Assembly: GCA_012934845.2 (NCBI GenBank)
Contig: WNNJ02003839.1
Span: 62,001-126,000, forward strand
Source of the DNA: Pomphorhynchus laevis
Taxonomy: Eukaryota; Acanthocephala; Palaeacanthocephala; Echinorhynchida; Pomphorhynchidae
Direction of reading: 5' to 3'
DNA: 64,000 bases
Shown: positions 1 through 11,884 of the stretch, piece after piece
How the letters are laid out: every line of letters begins with the position of its first letter
How positions within the stretch are numbered: position 1 is the first letter of the stretch
Made by a program: the position numbers and the translations under genes
Notes under the pieces: generated by a model
The model's input: only the letters and a program-made list of their open reading frames with translations
Told to the model about the DNA's origin: nothing
Databases searched by the model: none

Positions 1-755
1 AAAGCTTTTTTATCAAATAAATATTTAATATAACTAAATAATTAAAATAAGATTTAATTAAAAGGTAAAATAGAATTATATTTTACATATAAGTGAAATT
101 TACACACTTAAAGTGAACTTATTTATTTATCTAATCCTCTTTTCGATAATATCATAAGCATAAATAATTCATAAAATAAATTTAATTCATAAAATTAATT
201 ATTGATTATTTATTTCTTACACAAATTATCTCGCATTTATATAAGAACATATTTGAATTTTGTCTTTAAAAAAGCAAATATTATTTTGAATTTTATTTTT
301 AATATTTTATTTTTTTTATTTTACCCAGTCATTTATTTTTAGTGAATTTATTTTCTACTTCGGGTTAAGCATGTCAAATGCCATAGAGAAATTGGTCTAA
401 ACTAATTTTCTTTACAAGCCACTTTTAGGATTTTCCGCTTGAAAATTTACTCCGTGTTTCTCTTAGATTTAATTATTTCAAGGTTTGTGAATATATTCAA
501 ATAAAAGTGGTATAATTTTGCTTTCGTGTCAAAGTGAACTTTCTTTAGATTGATTGACATTATAGACACGAGAAGAGTGTTAGTTGAAAAAAGTGTTCAA
601 GCTTTTGACGATAGCGTCTACGGAATAAATTCCCAAATAATAAACCTTATTTAAAAATATGTAATTTAAATATTAATTAAAAATATGTAATTAAAATCAC
701 AAAAATATTGCAAAGTACAACATAAATTAAAACATTTTATGATTACTTACATTAC
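1..755. other. AT-rich sequence, probably LIS1 intron 8
   Basis: No WD40-like peptide is found on the minus strand here and no repeat stands out. Because exon 8 ends with a good donor at 755-754, this should be intron. Confidence 0.6.
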
Positions 756-885
756 CATTAGAAACTGTAAAGTCGACGTATGAGAAACAAGTTTCAGGTA
801 GCCATTCGATTGTCTCTATCACATTTGAATGTTCCCGCATTTCGTGCTTGCATTCCATCGATCCTCCGAGCCAAACACGAATAGC
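756..885 (-). CDS. PAFAH1B1: LIS1 coding exon 8 (end of WD4, WD5)
   Basis: The exon is 130 bp. After a TTTCAG acceptor it codes [20 protein letters not shown] and the conserved ETIEWLPET strand, ending at G|GTAATG. This corresponds to the RVW...ELREHEHVVECISWAPE part of the family. The coding sequence continues off the left edge. Confidence 0.9.
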
Positions 886-3800
886 CTGAAATCATAAATA
901 CTCTGACGACTACGTAGAAATTGGACGTAATAATCTAGAATTCTGATGGCGATAGAAAAGTAATATAAAAAGACTAAAGATTATTTGAAAATACATAAAT
1001 TTCGCAAGAACTTTCTTGACATCTTTCTAGAAAGAAAGCCATATAATTATAATCAAATAATAACTTTTAACTTTATTATATAAAGTTAAAAATTTAGTAA
1101 AAACTAATATAATGTATTATTGCTAAAGCCATTTGTACATCACAATTAAGCGTGATGTATTTTATCAATGAAAAATGATAAAAAATGTTATTTTAAATTT
1201 CGATAAGACTATCTTTATTATCTCCGATAAATAGAATTTTTAATTAGGTAAATTGAAATTAAATTTTAATATTATTTAAACTTTAGAATTTCTATTTTAG
1301 TAATTTAAATATATAAGTCTTCAATGTTTAAAAAATATAGCGGTCTTTAACAGCTATATGCTGCAACATACGAATGACCTTACGAGTTTAAGAAAGGCAA
1401 CTGCTGTGTTGATATGTTTATGAACCGTCATGTTGTTCGAATGTATCTTAAACTCGCTCCCAATTGATCCGTAGTCAGGATACATCGTTTTTGTATGCAA
1501 ATTAATGACCTTATTAATTTGAATAAACATTACGTTAAAACATACGACTGAAAGCATGCAAACACACGACATTCGAGTAAAATATTCAATTGTAGCTTAG
1601 TAATCAAATCAGCTAACTGAGTCTACGTATTTAATATAATTATAAAGTAAACAAAACATAACAATGCTAAATCAAAATTTAATAATTAAATAATAAAATT
1701 AATAATTGTTATGAGATTTTTATAATTTATATCTAATAAAATAAAAAATGAACTTCAAAAAATGCCATTTTTATGAATTGACTAATAAATAACAGACGAT
1801 GTATCAAAATAAGGATTAGAGGTCATCAGGAGGAACTGCTATGCTATCAGGTTTCGGCCCCTAACTCCTCTACCCAACATAGCAGCGGGGCCAAATACAT
1901 GCTAATGATGTATTTCCTCTGAAATAACTATCTAGTATCTTATTCTAATACAAAGTATATTATTTATTATCCATCCATAAAAATTTGCCACTTAAGAGTT
2001 TAAATTTATTCTTTATATTATTGTGTTGATTTATATATTTTACTATTTTCTGCTTGATGTTATTTTTATAGTAACCTAGTTTAAAATATGTATCTATTAA
2101 ATTATTTAAATGATTTTGAAGAAAGCCAATATCATTACATATTGTTGCAATTCTTAAAATTTCATTATTTAATGTATTATATTTTATATTATATGGTATG
2201 CATGAATGCTCATGCAAAAATATATTTCTTGTAAATTTAAATATGTCATCTTTACGATATAAATTAATAGTAGTTTTAGTTAATGTTAATTTTATGTTTA
2301 TATCTAGATATACACCTTCTTTATCATCAATATTGGTTTCGTTAAGAATAAGGCTACCTTGATAAATTTCTTCGCTTATTGAATAAAAATTATTAGAGTT
2401 AAATATTATACAAATATCATCAATATACCGGAACCTATATTGCGTATCTTTATATAATTTAGATTTATTTTTTACAAGTATGAACAAATTCAAATTCTAT
2501 AAGGCTTAAAAATAAGTCAGCTATAATTGGGCTACTATTACCTCCCATTGGAACACCTTTTATTTGTCTAAATATAGATGTCCCTACTATTAAACAATTT
2601 TGATTTATCAAAATATTTAAGGATTCTATTAATTCAATTTTATCAATATATTTATATTTACTTGATGGTTTATTTTTTGTTAGATAGGCGTTATAGTTAT
2701 TATAAAATATATATGTATATCTTTGTCCGAATATAAGATTAATTAATTTTACTAACGCTTCTTTAATATCTACTAAATCTAGATTTGTATAAAGCGTACT
2801 AAAATCGTATGTATTTATATTTTGAAAATTTATTCCTTTTGTCTGTTCTAAAAATTCTTTTGTAGAATTAATACTGAAATAGTGTTTTATACCAGTATTA
2901 ATTTTGATTACCTTGAAATATTTTTAAAAGTGTGCTTTAATTACTTTAAGTATTTTATTCATATAGACAGAAAGTGGTTTTAATGTACATTTAAACGCAC
3001 TACATATGAACCTAGGTTTTATTGGATTTTTATGTAATTTTGGATTCCAATATAATATAGGTATAGTTTTATTATCTGATTCAACCTTTATACCCTTTTT
3101 ATCCATTATAGAACAGTGACTTGTAATAATTGTTTCTAAACTTAAGTCACTGCGTTCATATGTTGGATTTACATTTAAATCATTAGAATTAACATCTTTC
3201 ATTAGTATATCATAATAAAGCTTTTTGCATATGAAGACAAAGTTATTACTAGCTTTATCAATAGTTGTTATTATATAGTAATTCTTTAATTTACTAAGTT
3301 CTGTATACAATTCTTTATTAATTTCATCTTTCCTTTTATAATTGTTTGTTATTTTCATTTTATTTTTAATTTTATCAAATATATAATCTTTCCAAATGTT
3401 TATCTTAGATATATTCGAGCTTTCACTGTTAATCAGCTTACCAAAGTAAGCATTTAAGTTATTATATAACGAATTGTAAAATTTATTTTTGTCGTTGTTA
3501 TTATTTAATCTATACTATTTTCTTTTAAACAAATTGCGAATACCCTTTTGATAACAGCTTTCTTAATTCCCAATTTTCAATTAATTCTAGATTATGGGTA
3601 CATATATGTTCATTTATTTTATCAAAACTAAGATTTTTACAATTGCATTCTGTTTCCATTATGTTTCTAATATTATCGTTACATATTGATTTTAATTCTT
3701 TATTATAATTACAAATTTTTCGTCCTAATGGTGGTAGGAGTTTATACCTTATTTTAGGAATATATTTACTTAAATCTGACCCTATTATTTCTTTACTTTT

Positions 3801-6576
3801 AGAATTATTTAAAAGTCCGGTTATATTTATGTTATCTATACATTTATTAATGAAGTTTATGGTTAATGTATATTTTCTATTGTTATTATTAACATTTATT
3901 GTCCGATTATATTATTTTGTATTACAATAACTGTCTATTATACAACTTAGCATATTATAGTCGTTAATTAATCTTTGATTTATTGAACATATGATATCTT
4001 TAGAAAAACTTCTTATATTTACATAAAGATCTTTTAGCTTATTATCACTTAAAAGTTGTTTTAATATTTCTAATTGTTCATTTATATACATATCTTTTTT
4101 AATATTTTTAACTCTATTTTTCTTATTCCTTTTATCACAATGACTTCTTGGCTTGCGTCTAACCGAATTATGATAATATAGTTGTTTATTATTTACTATA
4201 CTACTTCTGCCAATTCCTTGTACCACGTCATTCAATCCTAATGGGTACATGGAATTAAGCGTTTTAATCCAAAAATCTTCTTTTTCTAATTTTTAACGCT
4301 TATGTGCAAATAACTGGAATTATATTTTTAACGTGATTATAAAGTTAGATTCACGAAATAGAGATTTAAACTATAATTTGATTTGTAAAGCAATTCTAAG
4401 TTCTTGCAAAGTGATTTCACCGTAAGCATGATTAAATATGCGACAGTACCATAAGGATCCGATCTCAAGGCTTCTAAAATGAATCCTCGCAAAAATGTTT
4501 AAGCAAAAATCAAATATTTCTGTGCCTGTTGAGTACTTATACTTTACGAAGATTAACTGTGGTCTTGTAACTTAATGCCAATGCAATTGATTACAATTAA
4601 AACAGCAACCTCTACTTAAGAAAGCAGAGCATTCACCGTAAAAACTTGTTGATTAAAAAGCTAGTAAAATATCAAGTACAGGAGATGGACTACTTGTTTT
4701 AAACTTAAATATGAATCGTCCATAAACATTTATGAATCGTTTGTTTTACATTATACATCTGGCGTGATAGTAAAATTTGATGATTCTATTAACAGTCTAC
4801 TTGTCCAAGAAGAATTTTCAAAGGACTAAAACAACGGATAATAACGACTAGTTCTGACAAGATTTATATCAAGACGATTAAGGGATTCTGCGATTCACTT
4901 CAGAATACTTGACTAAATTGTTTAATTTTATTTAACTAGATAATCATACTCCAAATTCTTAGTATGACGATATTGTTAGTATGCTTTACAATGAGAAAAT
5001 ATATATCACACCTACTTACTGCTATAGATGAACTTTCTGACAAGTCACTTCTTTAAACTTTTTTACAAGCATCGTCGCAAATCGTTTAATCCTATCCTTT
5101 ATCATGATTTTTTATTGTTGTGAACGATGTTCGTTCACAACGATAGACGTTTGACGAAACTTCACGCGATTAGGTAGTATTATGCTTTGATGTGAAATCA
5201 CCGTTGTTCGCGATATTCGCTAACTTCAAAAACGCGTTTGATTCGGTAAATTGCTCACTTCTAAACAAGTTAAAAACGAAATTTGACATTAACTATCCGT
5301 TTTTACACTTGATCCATTCCATATTGTAAACTAAGAATCTCCAACATATTGGGGAGGGGTCTTAAACTACTCCGACACAGTTCAAGCGAATCGATGTGTA
5401 ATGCAAGAAGATCCTTTGAGTCCACTACTATCGCCTATTTTCTGCGTGATCCCAATTGATATTGCTTAAATCCTCCGCGTTCTTATTATGTCTTGGTCAC
5501 TATGTCCAAAAGTCTACATGCATTGCAGTTAACTTTAGACACATTAACAAATTGTAGTACAGCTAATAATCTTTTAATAAACATCGAAAAAACTAAAGTT
5601 GTAAAATTCCAATAACGTTATCCACTTCAATGCTCTGCTGTACTGTTTATTTCATCGACTCCTTTGAAATTTACTGTAAGTTTTTGTTAAATCAGTATCA
5701 ATATGTCATTTCAATGGTAAATTACTAGTTATCAAGACTCGTTGTCTAAGATAGTTGGTTTTCGAGACGAAGATTATTTGTCGTCTTCCGAAACTTCGTA
5801 GTGTTTAACAAAGAACGTTCAATCTTTGATTGAAATTTCAATCAACTTCTGAACTATGATCCTTCCTCTAGTAAAATATGGTTTACCGGCACTTTGGAAA
5901 GATCTCTCAGCGAAATATGGCCCAGTTAGATATGAGTAAGTACATGTTTGTAAAACGAGTAGTAAGGCTATAAATGAAATGTTCTTCAACATTTGTTACT
6001 GCATTGTCACCTTTACATCCTTGTTCACTATTTTTATGAGACTTTATGAACCTCATAATGACTCATACTTTGTAAACATCTCCAAAACATTGATTTGAAA
6101 ATTATCACGTTAGACACCGAATAGTAACAAACCACCGCGTACAAACAAAACAATTGATTCTAATATGCATAAAAATCATTGATTTGAATGAATTCGCTAC
6201 ATGGTTATCACGATAAGTTTTGTATGGCGACGATACCTTATTACGAGACCCGCTCATATCATGCATGATCGTAGTGCTCAAAACCATGTACGTATCTATT
6301 TTATTCATATCGTTATCGGTTTGCATCTCTAAGATTTTTAGCATTTGCGCAATTATCAAGATGGTATGAATTAAACTCACACTGACATACGATAACAGAA
6401 AATAAATGACAGAAGTTAGCCACAGATTTGTTCGTGGCCTATTAACGAATTTTAAAGTGGTTAGTAAATATATCTACATTATATATAATCAGTATTTAGA
6501 TGTGATTCTTTCAGATCTAAATATATATCTAAATATTCAGACACATTTAACAGCATATTAGATGTATAATTAATGA

Positions 6577-6634
<58 letters not shown>

Positions 6635-9600
6635 CTTATATGTAATATGTATTTTTTAAATAATGATCATATTTATGCTTATGTATTCAAATGCTTATGT
6701 ATTCATATGGGTTGATATAACCAGGATCCAGGGTCATTTGTAGACACCTCTTATGTTGTTAAATTCAAACTGGATTAAAAGCAAATATAAATTGATTAAA
6801 TTGTACACGACGTTTCGAAGCTATTATACTTCTTCAAGTTCAATTCGTACACACAGTTCGAAACTTCGTTACCTATTTAATAAATAAAATTGCTTTTAAT
6901 CCAGTTTGAATTTAACAACTTATCTATATATAGTTTTTGATACTAAATATACTTATTTAGATTTATATTTAGATATGGTCTTAGATTTGAAAGAATCAGA
7001 TCTAAATACTATTAATTAAAAATTAGTAGTTTATCCTTAAGCTTTTTGGATTAATGTATGAAGTATTTATTTCATACAAATCCATATTTAAAGAATATTT
7101 TATATATATTATATTTAATATCACATCACATATTTTATAACATATTTAAATTGACAGTTTCGGATGTTTTAATTTGTATTGAATGATTTATTTAATTTAA
7201 ATAAAATTTTTAACGTTTTCTTATCTAAAGTTTTGAATTTGTCATATCAAAAATCCAAGCAAATTTATGCATTTTGTTTATAAACAAAATAAAATTTATT
7301 AAATTTAACTAAATTATCAACTATAAATGTTTTGTATTTAAAAAAAACATTATTGCATCTAACTTTAACATCAGGTACACTGATTATAGTAAGGCAATCT
7401 GACTTTAATCTTAGATTAAATAACAATTAATTCGCTCTGATACTTTTGTTTTAATCGTTACCAACAAAATATTGTTATTTTAAAATAACGGTTTTCGTAA
7501 TTCTTTCAAAGTTCATATGTGAAAAAGATTAATGGTTATACAAAGTTAGTAAAAAATATAACCTGATCGCTTGAGCAGCTCGCAAAATAAGATCCATCGG
7601 CATTAAAACGAACAGCTCTAACCCAATCACTATGGCCAGTTAATGTACGCAGGCAAAATCTAGAACATATTTTGAGTTAGTCTTTAAATACATCGGCATT
7701 CTTAATTTACCCCGTGGTAATATCCCAAACCTTGATACTTTTATCTCTGCTGCAGGAAAGCAGCTTAGATCCTTCCGGAAAAAATGTAATACCTGATACA
7801 TTGTGATCGTGACCTATTTCAAAAACCTAGGAATATACATTTTTCTGAATTCGTTAAATAACAAAATACCTCTCAATGTTTTGGAACATTCAAACGTGTT
7901 AAAGTTCCATATTCGAATAGACAAATCGGAGGAGCAAGAAGCTTAAACAAACCGCACTTTCAAAAGTAAGAACAACGCATAATCATTATACCTATGTTGT
8001 TTCCTTCGAAATCAATAGCTATATCTTGTACAGTGTCAGTATGACCTTTTAATGTTTGTTCAAATTCACCAGTCTCAAAATCCCAAATCTTAAAAAATCA
8101 AATAATGTTTCAGTAATAGTAAATTTTAAAAAAAATTGGTTAATGTACAAAATTACAGATCGAAGAGAGTATTTACAAACATAATCATTTCCAAAATATC
8201 AATATTAAATTTCATGAAGTCAACGAAATCAATACGATAAAAACTATTAGAATCTTAAATCGAGGCTACTTTAAAATTTCAGAATAAATAATTTTTAATA
8301 ATTTCATTTCAAATTAAATAAAAATTTAATTAAATAAATATTTATTAGATAATATTTTAACAATATTAAATTTATTATTAATTATAATAAACTGTAATGT
8401 TATCTGACAAATTCATTGAAGAAATAACTTAACAAGTAGCTAAGAGTTCTAATAAGATAAAAGTTTTGACATAGAAAACTATTTAAGTTTGATCGTAATT
8501 ATCTGTCGTATAATAAATAATTATTAGTAATTTCAAAATTTATTCAATAATTCATAGTTATGAATTATTGAATAACTATAGTTTTTAAATAATTCATAAT
8601 TTAATCGCATAATTATATGAATTATAGAAACTAAGTATATTGTTTATTTTGAACAATAAATTCAAATTAAAGAAATCATTTAATAGAGAAATTGAATCAG
8701 TTATTACGTACTAACAAATACCTTAATTGTAGCGTCTTCAGAAGATGATATTATGTGTGTAAATGCTGGATGGAAAACAACTCTAGTTACTGTATTTCGA
8801 TGTCCAACTAATGCAAATTTTTCAGGTTGAGCAGGAGTCCACTCTGAGGATGACAACTTCTCCCGTTTATGGTTTGTTATAAAACATTCTTTTTCAAGTT
8901 GTGACAAACGTTTCTCAAGTTCCATTACTCTTCGTTGAAGACGAAGAACTGACGTCCACTTCTTTTCTAACAATCCAACATTCTTTTTGTCATCGAAATC
9001 GCTCTTAAGCATAATTTCATGAAGGAGATCACATAGCTTGAGAGTAATGAGAATATACTTTCAATAGACAAAATGAAAGCTTTACTAAACTTAATGCGAT
9101 CAAAATAAAAATTATATTGCAAAGGTAGATTTAAGTTCAAAATTGAATTTAATAAAATAAAACAGGTAAGCAGACTGTTCAATAAAGTATTTTAAAAGAA
9201 ACGATTGAAATTCAAAATGATATACTGATTTAAGGCAAAAACAGAATTAAAATAAAATTTCAAAAGGTTCGCTTATCTAGCAAATATGTACTTACAATAC
9301 AAGCTTCAGCAATGAATTGTCGTGCTGTGTTTTCAAAGCCGTGCTGTAAAAGATAATCAGCAATTGCGGAATGCCTATATAACCAAATTGCAAATTAAAA
9401 TTAATTCAGATAAGAATATCTGATTTAGATAAGAATGTTTGATTTTATTCAATATAAATTTATAAAACCATCAAAATATAAATGATATATAAATGATGAT
9501 ACTAGGGTGGCGATGCCATATAAATGATGATACTCCTAATATATCCATAATATTAAATAACATAAAACAACATTTAATAACGGATACAACGTACAGTTTG

Positions 9601-11258
9601 CACAAGTGGAAATGTTTTCCTTACAAACTGTATCGTTTGTTTTTACAGAAAGGCAGCAGAGGAAAATTTCAGCAGATCATTAAAGGACCGAAACACGAAA
9701 GGTAGGCGTAGGCTCACTGCTGATGAGGTCCACCTACGCTGATTGTAGTGTACAGTGCTGCATCTAGGATTAAAGAATTCACACGAGGATAATTTATGAA
9801 GCCGACCAAATGATGATACTCGCTCGTGTATGCAATTATTCATTCTGCATAAAATTATGTTATTATTATATAATACTAAATAATATTATAATATATATTA
9901 ATATTATCATAATATTATAATATTCTGATAAATTATTTATATATTATTAATATAATATTGATAACTCAAAATTAATAATTTTGAATTATTAATTTCTATT
10001 TAAGTTATTAATAATGTTATTAATAAGTAATAACTTAGTTGAATCAACATTAATTATCTTTAATTTACTCATTTACGATGTATAAATCGTAGATTATTAA
10101 TAACTTAAAGAAAAATTAATAACTAATTATTAATTTTGAGTTATCAATATTATATCAATAATATATAAATAATTTATTATTAATTTATTATAGTAATATA
10201 TTATAAATTATTTACATTACCTTAATATTATAGATAATATTATATAAATACTGTAGATGAATTACGAAAAAGAGTTATAAACACTATTTTTTAAGACAAA
10301 AGCATTTGTTGAGTTTCACTACGCTATATTGAAGACAAAGACATCCATTTATCTGGCAATTTAGCATTCATTTTTAATCAATAAAATAAAAAAATCAATA
10401 TTTTTTATATTAGTTTGATACATATTTTTATGAGTTATAGTATTCCAAACTATACTAAAATGCGTATAACGCAAGAATATTTATTATTTTGGCACCAATT
10501 GAGACTTATTATTTCGTAATATTACTGCATTTTTAATTTTTGAAATATTTCCAGGCAACACTGACATTGTTCCATAATAGCAATTATATAGATAAAAATA
10601 AGAAGTAAATCAAAAAGTTAAATTAAAACACTAAACAGAATAAGAACGATAAATTTGCAAAAAAATTGTCAAATTACTATTTGAATACATATGATGTAAA
10701 TAAAAATAACGTCAAGTTATTCTCATAACAAAGAGATGAATTATATCGAATTTGCTGCTTTAATACTTAAATTTTCGATAATATTAAAAATACTAATTAT
10801 ATGATTAAAAACATATCCAGATTGAATAATTTTAAACTATTTGTTAACCGTATAAAAATATATTTATTGCTTCGAAAGTTGCTATTTTTAAAAGAAAAAG
10901 AGTCTTTGAACATTTGTTATAAATTTATATTTCTTCTCTCTTCAAACTAATCGTGACTTAGTTGAAGTTACTTTGGTAACTTGTAGAATATTAAATAGAT
11001 TACACATATATTTTCAAAAATCTAGACAATTACATATAATAATATAATAATTAGGATTATTAATGATAATATTAGCGGATTATCAATGATAATATTAGCG
11101 GACTATTAATGATAATCCGTTATATTGAAAAAAAGTACAAAATACCAGAACTTTTTAATTCTTAATGGCCTAATTACACATGATTCCACCCAATCAACAA
11201 ATTAAAAATGAAAAACTAATACTCACAATTCTTCTGTTTGCTTCGGTGATAAAACCAT
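756..11258 (-). CDS. PAFAH1B1: LIS1 / PAFAH1B1 orthologue, 8 coding exons, 3' part outside window
   Basis: This is the LIS1 dynein regulator: a LisH dimerisation domain, a coiled coil and WD40 repeats that bind dynein and NudE. I assembled it by hand from exons 11227-11258, 9296-9374, 8722-9036, 7992-8088, 7870-7941, 7711-7813, 7563-7659 and 756-885. Every junction is GT-AG and the phases match, giving about 308 codons. The N-terminus [11 protein letters not shown] and the LisH core [14 protein letters not shown] match the family, as do [14 protein letters not shown] before the coiled coil and EDATIK ending the first WD repeat. Repeats 1 to 5 are visible. The family is about 410 residues long, so repeats 6 and 7 should lie left of position 1. 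Introns are 1852, 259, 633, 50, 56, 51 and 6677 bp; the largest holds a Penelope-like element, a decayed LINE and a palindrome. The identity is secure; exact splice points are inferred from sequence only. Confidence 0.95.
1605..4295 (-). mobile_element. Penelope-like element, permuted (Naiad/Chlamys-like), broken copy in LIS1 intron 7
   Basis: Read on the minus strand, the order is: the end of a GIY-YIG-type nuclease region ([16 protein letters not shown], about 4290-4240), a basic linker, then Penelope-type reverse transcriptase pieces ([15 protein letters not shown] near 3260; [15 protein letters not shown] near 3030; [12 protein letters not shown] near 2420). A C-terminal thumb-like part and a 3' untranslated region end near 1605 in ACTCAGTTAGCTGA. 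Nuclease before RT is the arrangement known for the Naiad/Chlamys PLE clade, whereas ordinary PLEs carry it after the RT. The copy lacks most of the nuclease and has several breaks, so it is an old fossil. Related pieces recur at 42.07-43.15 and 47.24-49.9 kb. Confidence 0.75.
4300..5140. other. Intronic AT-rich stretch without recognised content
   Basis: This is part of LIS1 intron 7. I see no coding motif or clear repeat here; it may be further decayed transposon sequence joined to the LINE that follows. Confidence 0.5.
5140..6010 (+). pseudogene. Strongly decayed LINE reverse transcriptase fragment
   Basis: The plus strand keeps short RT-like peptides in shifting frames. These are [16 protein letters not shown] near 5225 (motif with the catalytic AFD), [15 protein letters not shown] near 5404 (the QGDPLSPLLF-type motif, with Glu for Gly), [14 protein letters not shown] near 5570, and [13 protein letters not shown] near 5860. 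Their order and spacing match a non-LTR reverse transcriptase. No YADD box is readable. The clade cannot be assigned; the KTKVVKF and LPLVKYG boxes differ from the CR1 and L2 copies elsewhere in the window. It lies antisense to LIS1 in intron 7. Confidence 0.65.
6581..6632. repeat. (TA)26 microsatellite
   Basis: A perfect AT dinucleotide run within LIS1 intron 7. Confidence 0.98.
6755..6919. repeat. Palindromic unit of two inverted PLE-like tails
   Basis: The two ends, 6755-6784 and 6890-6919, form a perfect 30 bp inverted repeat. Inside each arm there is a TTCGAAAC box, and on the minus strand GAAGAAGTATAATAGC precedes TTCGAAACG. This is the hairpin plus GAAACG tail typical of Penelope-like element ends. 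The arms therefore look like two tails in opposite orientation around a short core. No coding sequence is present. It is intronic in LIS1. Confidence 0.7.
7563..7659 (-). CDS. PAFAH1B1: LIS1 coding exon 7 (WD4)
   Basis: The exon is 97 bp and codes [20 protein letters not shown] through ASCSSDQ, WD repeat 4. The donor is CAG|GTTATA. The next intron is 6677 bp and filled with retroelement remains. Confidence 0.93.
7711..7813 (-). CDS. PAFAH1B1: LIS1 coding exon 6 (WD3)
   Basis: The exon is 103 bp and codes [20 protein letters not shown] through [15 protein letters not shown] repeat 3. The donor is GG|GTAAAT and the following intron is 51 bp. Confidence 0.93.
7870..7941 (-). CDS. PAFAH1B1: LIS1 coding exon 5 (WD2)
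   Basis: The exon is 72 bp and codes [20 protein letters not shown], the end of WD repeat 2. Introns of 50 and 56 bp stand on its two sides. Its first two bases complete an Ala codon. Confidence 0.93.
7992..8088 (-). CDS. PAFAH1B1: LIS1 coding exon 4 (end of WD1, start of WD2)
   Basis: The exon is 97 bp and codes [20 protein letters not shown] and the next strand. The acceptor is TTTTTTAAG and the donor G|GTATAA. It is followed by a 50 bp intron. Confidence 0.93.
8722..9036 (-). CDS. PAFAH1B1: LIS1 coding exon 3 (coiled coil and WD repeat 1)
   Basis: The exon is 315 bp (105 codons). It carries [20 protein letters not shown], the highly conserved entry to the coiled coil, then a Glu/Lys-rich helix, then [16 protein letters not shown] and the first WD repeat up to EDATIK. 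The donor is AAG|GTATTT, and reading on into the intron soon meets a stop. Confidence 0.95.
9296..9374 (-). CDS. PAFAH1B1: LIS1 coding exon 2 (LisH motif)
   Basis: The exon is 79 bp, with the acceptor in TATATAG and the donor GTAAGT. It codes [20 protein letters not shown] and a few more residues, which is the LisH homodimerisation helix pair. It joins exon 3 in phase 0. Confidence 0.92.
9375..11226. other. LIS1 intron 1
   Basis: Very AT-rich intron of 1852 bp. It holds a GCGTAGG/CCTACGC inverted repeat near 9707-9741 and a threefold imperfect direct repeat of about 21 bp (AATGATAATATTAGCGGA) at about 11057-11117. No coding motif was recognised. Confidence 0.8.
11227..11258 (-). CDS. PAFAH1B1: LIS1 coding exon 1 (start codon)
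   Basis: The exon has 32 coding bases: ATG, then codons for VLSPKQTEE, then two bases of a Leu codon completed in exon 2. The donor is GTGAGT. The peptide equals the MVLSQRQRDEL start of animal LIS1, which fixes the initiation codon. Confidence 0.9.
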
Positions 11259-11600
11259 AATTACGTCGAAGAGTATTGGCGTATCGATAAACGGTCAAAC
11301 TTAAATAGTTCAATAAACAAAAAATTTTAATCTATAAAAGTTGTACAAAAAGGATATCAAAAGTGAAATTTTATATTAACGTCAACATTAAATTGATACA
11401 AACTCATATTTAGCAAGCTCTTTTGAAAAGTCGTAAATATCTGTCAATATTTATAAGTTATATATTAAGCAGGTAACAGTCAGCCTTCAAAAATTACTTT
11501 CGACACAAATTTATGTGAAAACGATAATACTCCGAATAAATAATAAATACAAAACCCATAATCTTCTTCCATTTCAAATATATAGTTATTACAGGAACAA
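11259..11600. other. Upstream of LIS1, presumed 5' untranslated/promoter region
   Basis: AT-rich sequence between the LIS1 start codon and a palindromic repeat. No TATA box or splice site could be chosen with confidence. Confidence 0.35.
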
Positions 11601-11601
11601 A

Positions 11602-11795
11602 GAAGCAAAAATTATCCTTTATTTGATAAAAAAAAATCTATATTTCGATTGATCCTGCTATCATCATCAGGATTACAATAAATGTTTCACAATTTTTTTT
11701 AATTGTGAAACATTTTATTGTAACCCTGATGATAGCAGGAGCTATCGAAATATAGATTTTTTTCATCAAATAAAGGATATTTTCTGCTTTTTTGA
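11602..11795. repeat. Large palindrome with CTGATGA...CGAAA hairpin units
   Basis: Two arms of roughly 90 bp are inverted copies around a core at about 11690-11702 (TTGTGAAAC on one side, GTTTCACAA on the other). Read outward on either strand, each arm gives CCTGATGATAGCAGG, a short spacer, TCGAAATATAGA, a T-run, ATCAAATAAAGGAT and CTGCTTTTTTG. Single copies of the same unit appear at 19857 (plus) and 48185 (minus). The layout resembles PLE tail ends, but no PLE coding sequence is attached, so the assignment is an inference. Confidence 0.75.
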
Positions 11796-11872
11796 TCTTG
11801 TAAAACTATACTCCGAATAAAAAACATCCAATAATATAAAAATGGAAATATTATTATTACATAAGGGGCATT

Positions 11873-11884
11873 AGCCACAAGGCT
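11873..11884 (-). promoter_or_regulatory. 3' hairpin of the minus-strand CR1-type LINE
   Basis: On the minus strand AGCC-TTGT-GGCT is followed by AATGCC and soon by GTAATAATAATA. It has the same order (hairpin, box, TAA tail) as the other LINE ends in this window, with a shorter stem. Confidence 0.55.

Noticed and set aside
1354-1572. A 72-codon minus-strand open frame in LIS1 intron 7
   Set aside because: No family resemblance and no splice context; random open frames of this size are expected.
1825-1905. Hammerhead ribozyme in the Naiad-like 3' region (GAAA and CTGATGA on the minus strand)
   Set aside because: The two boxes are in an order and spacing for which I could not build stems II and III; the match is probably chance within a conserved but different structure.
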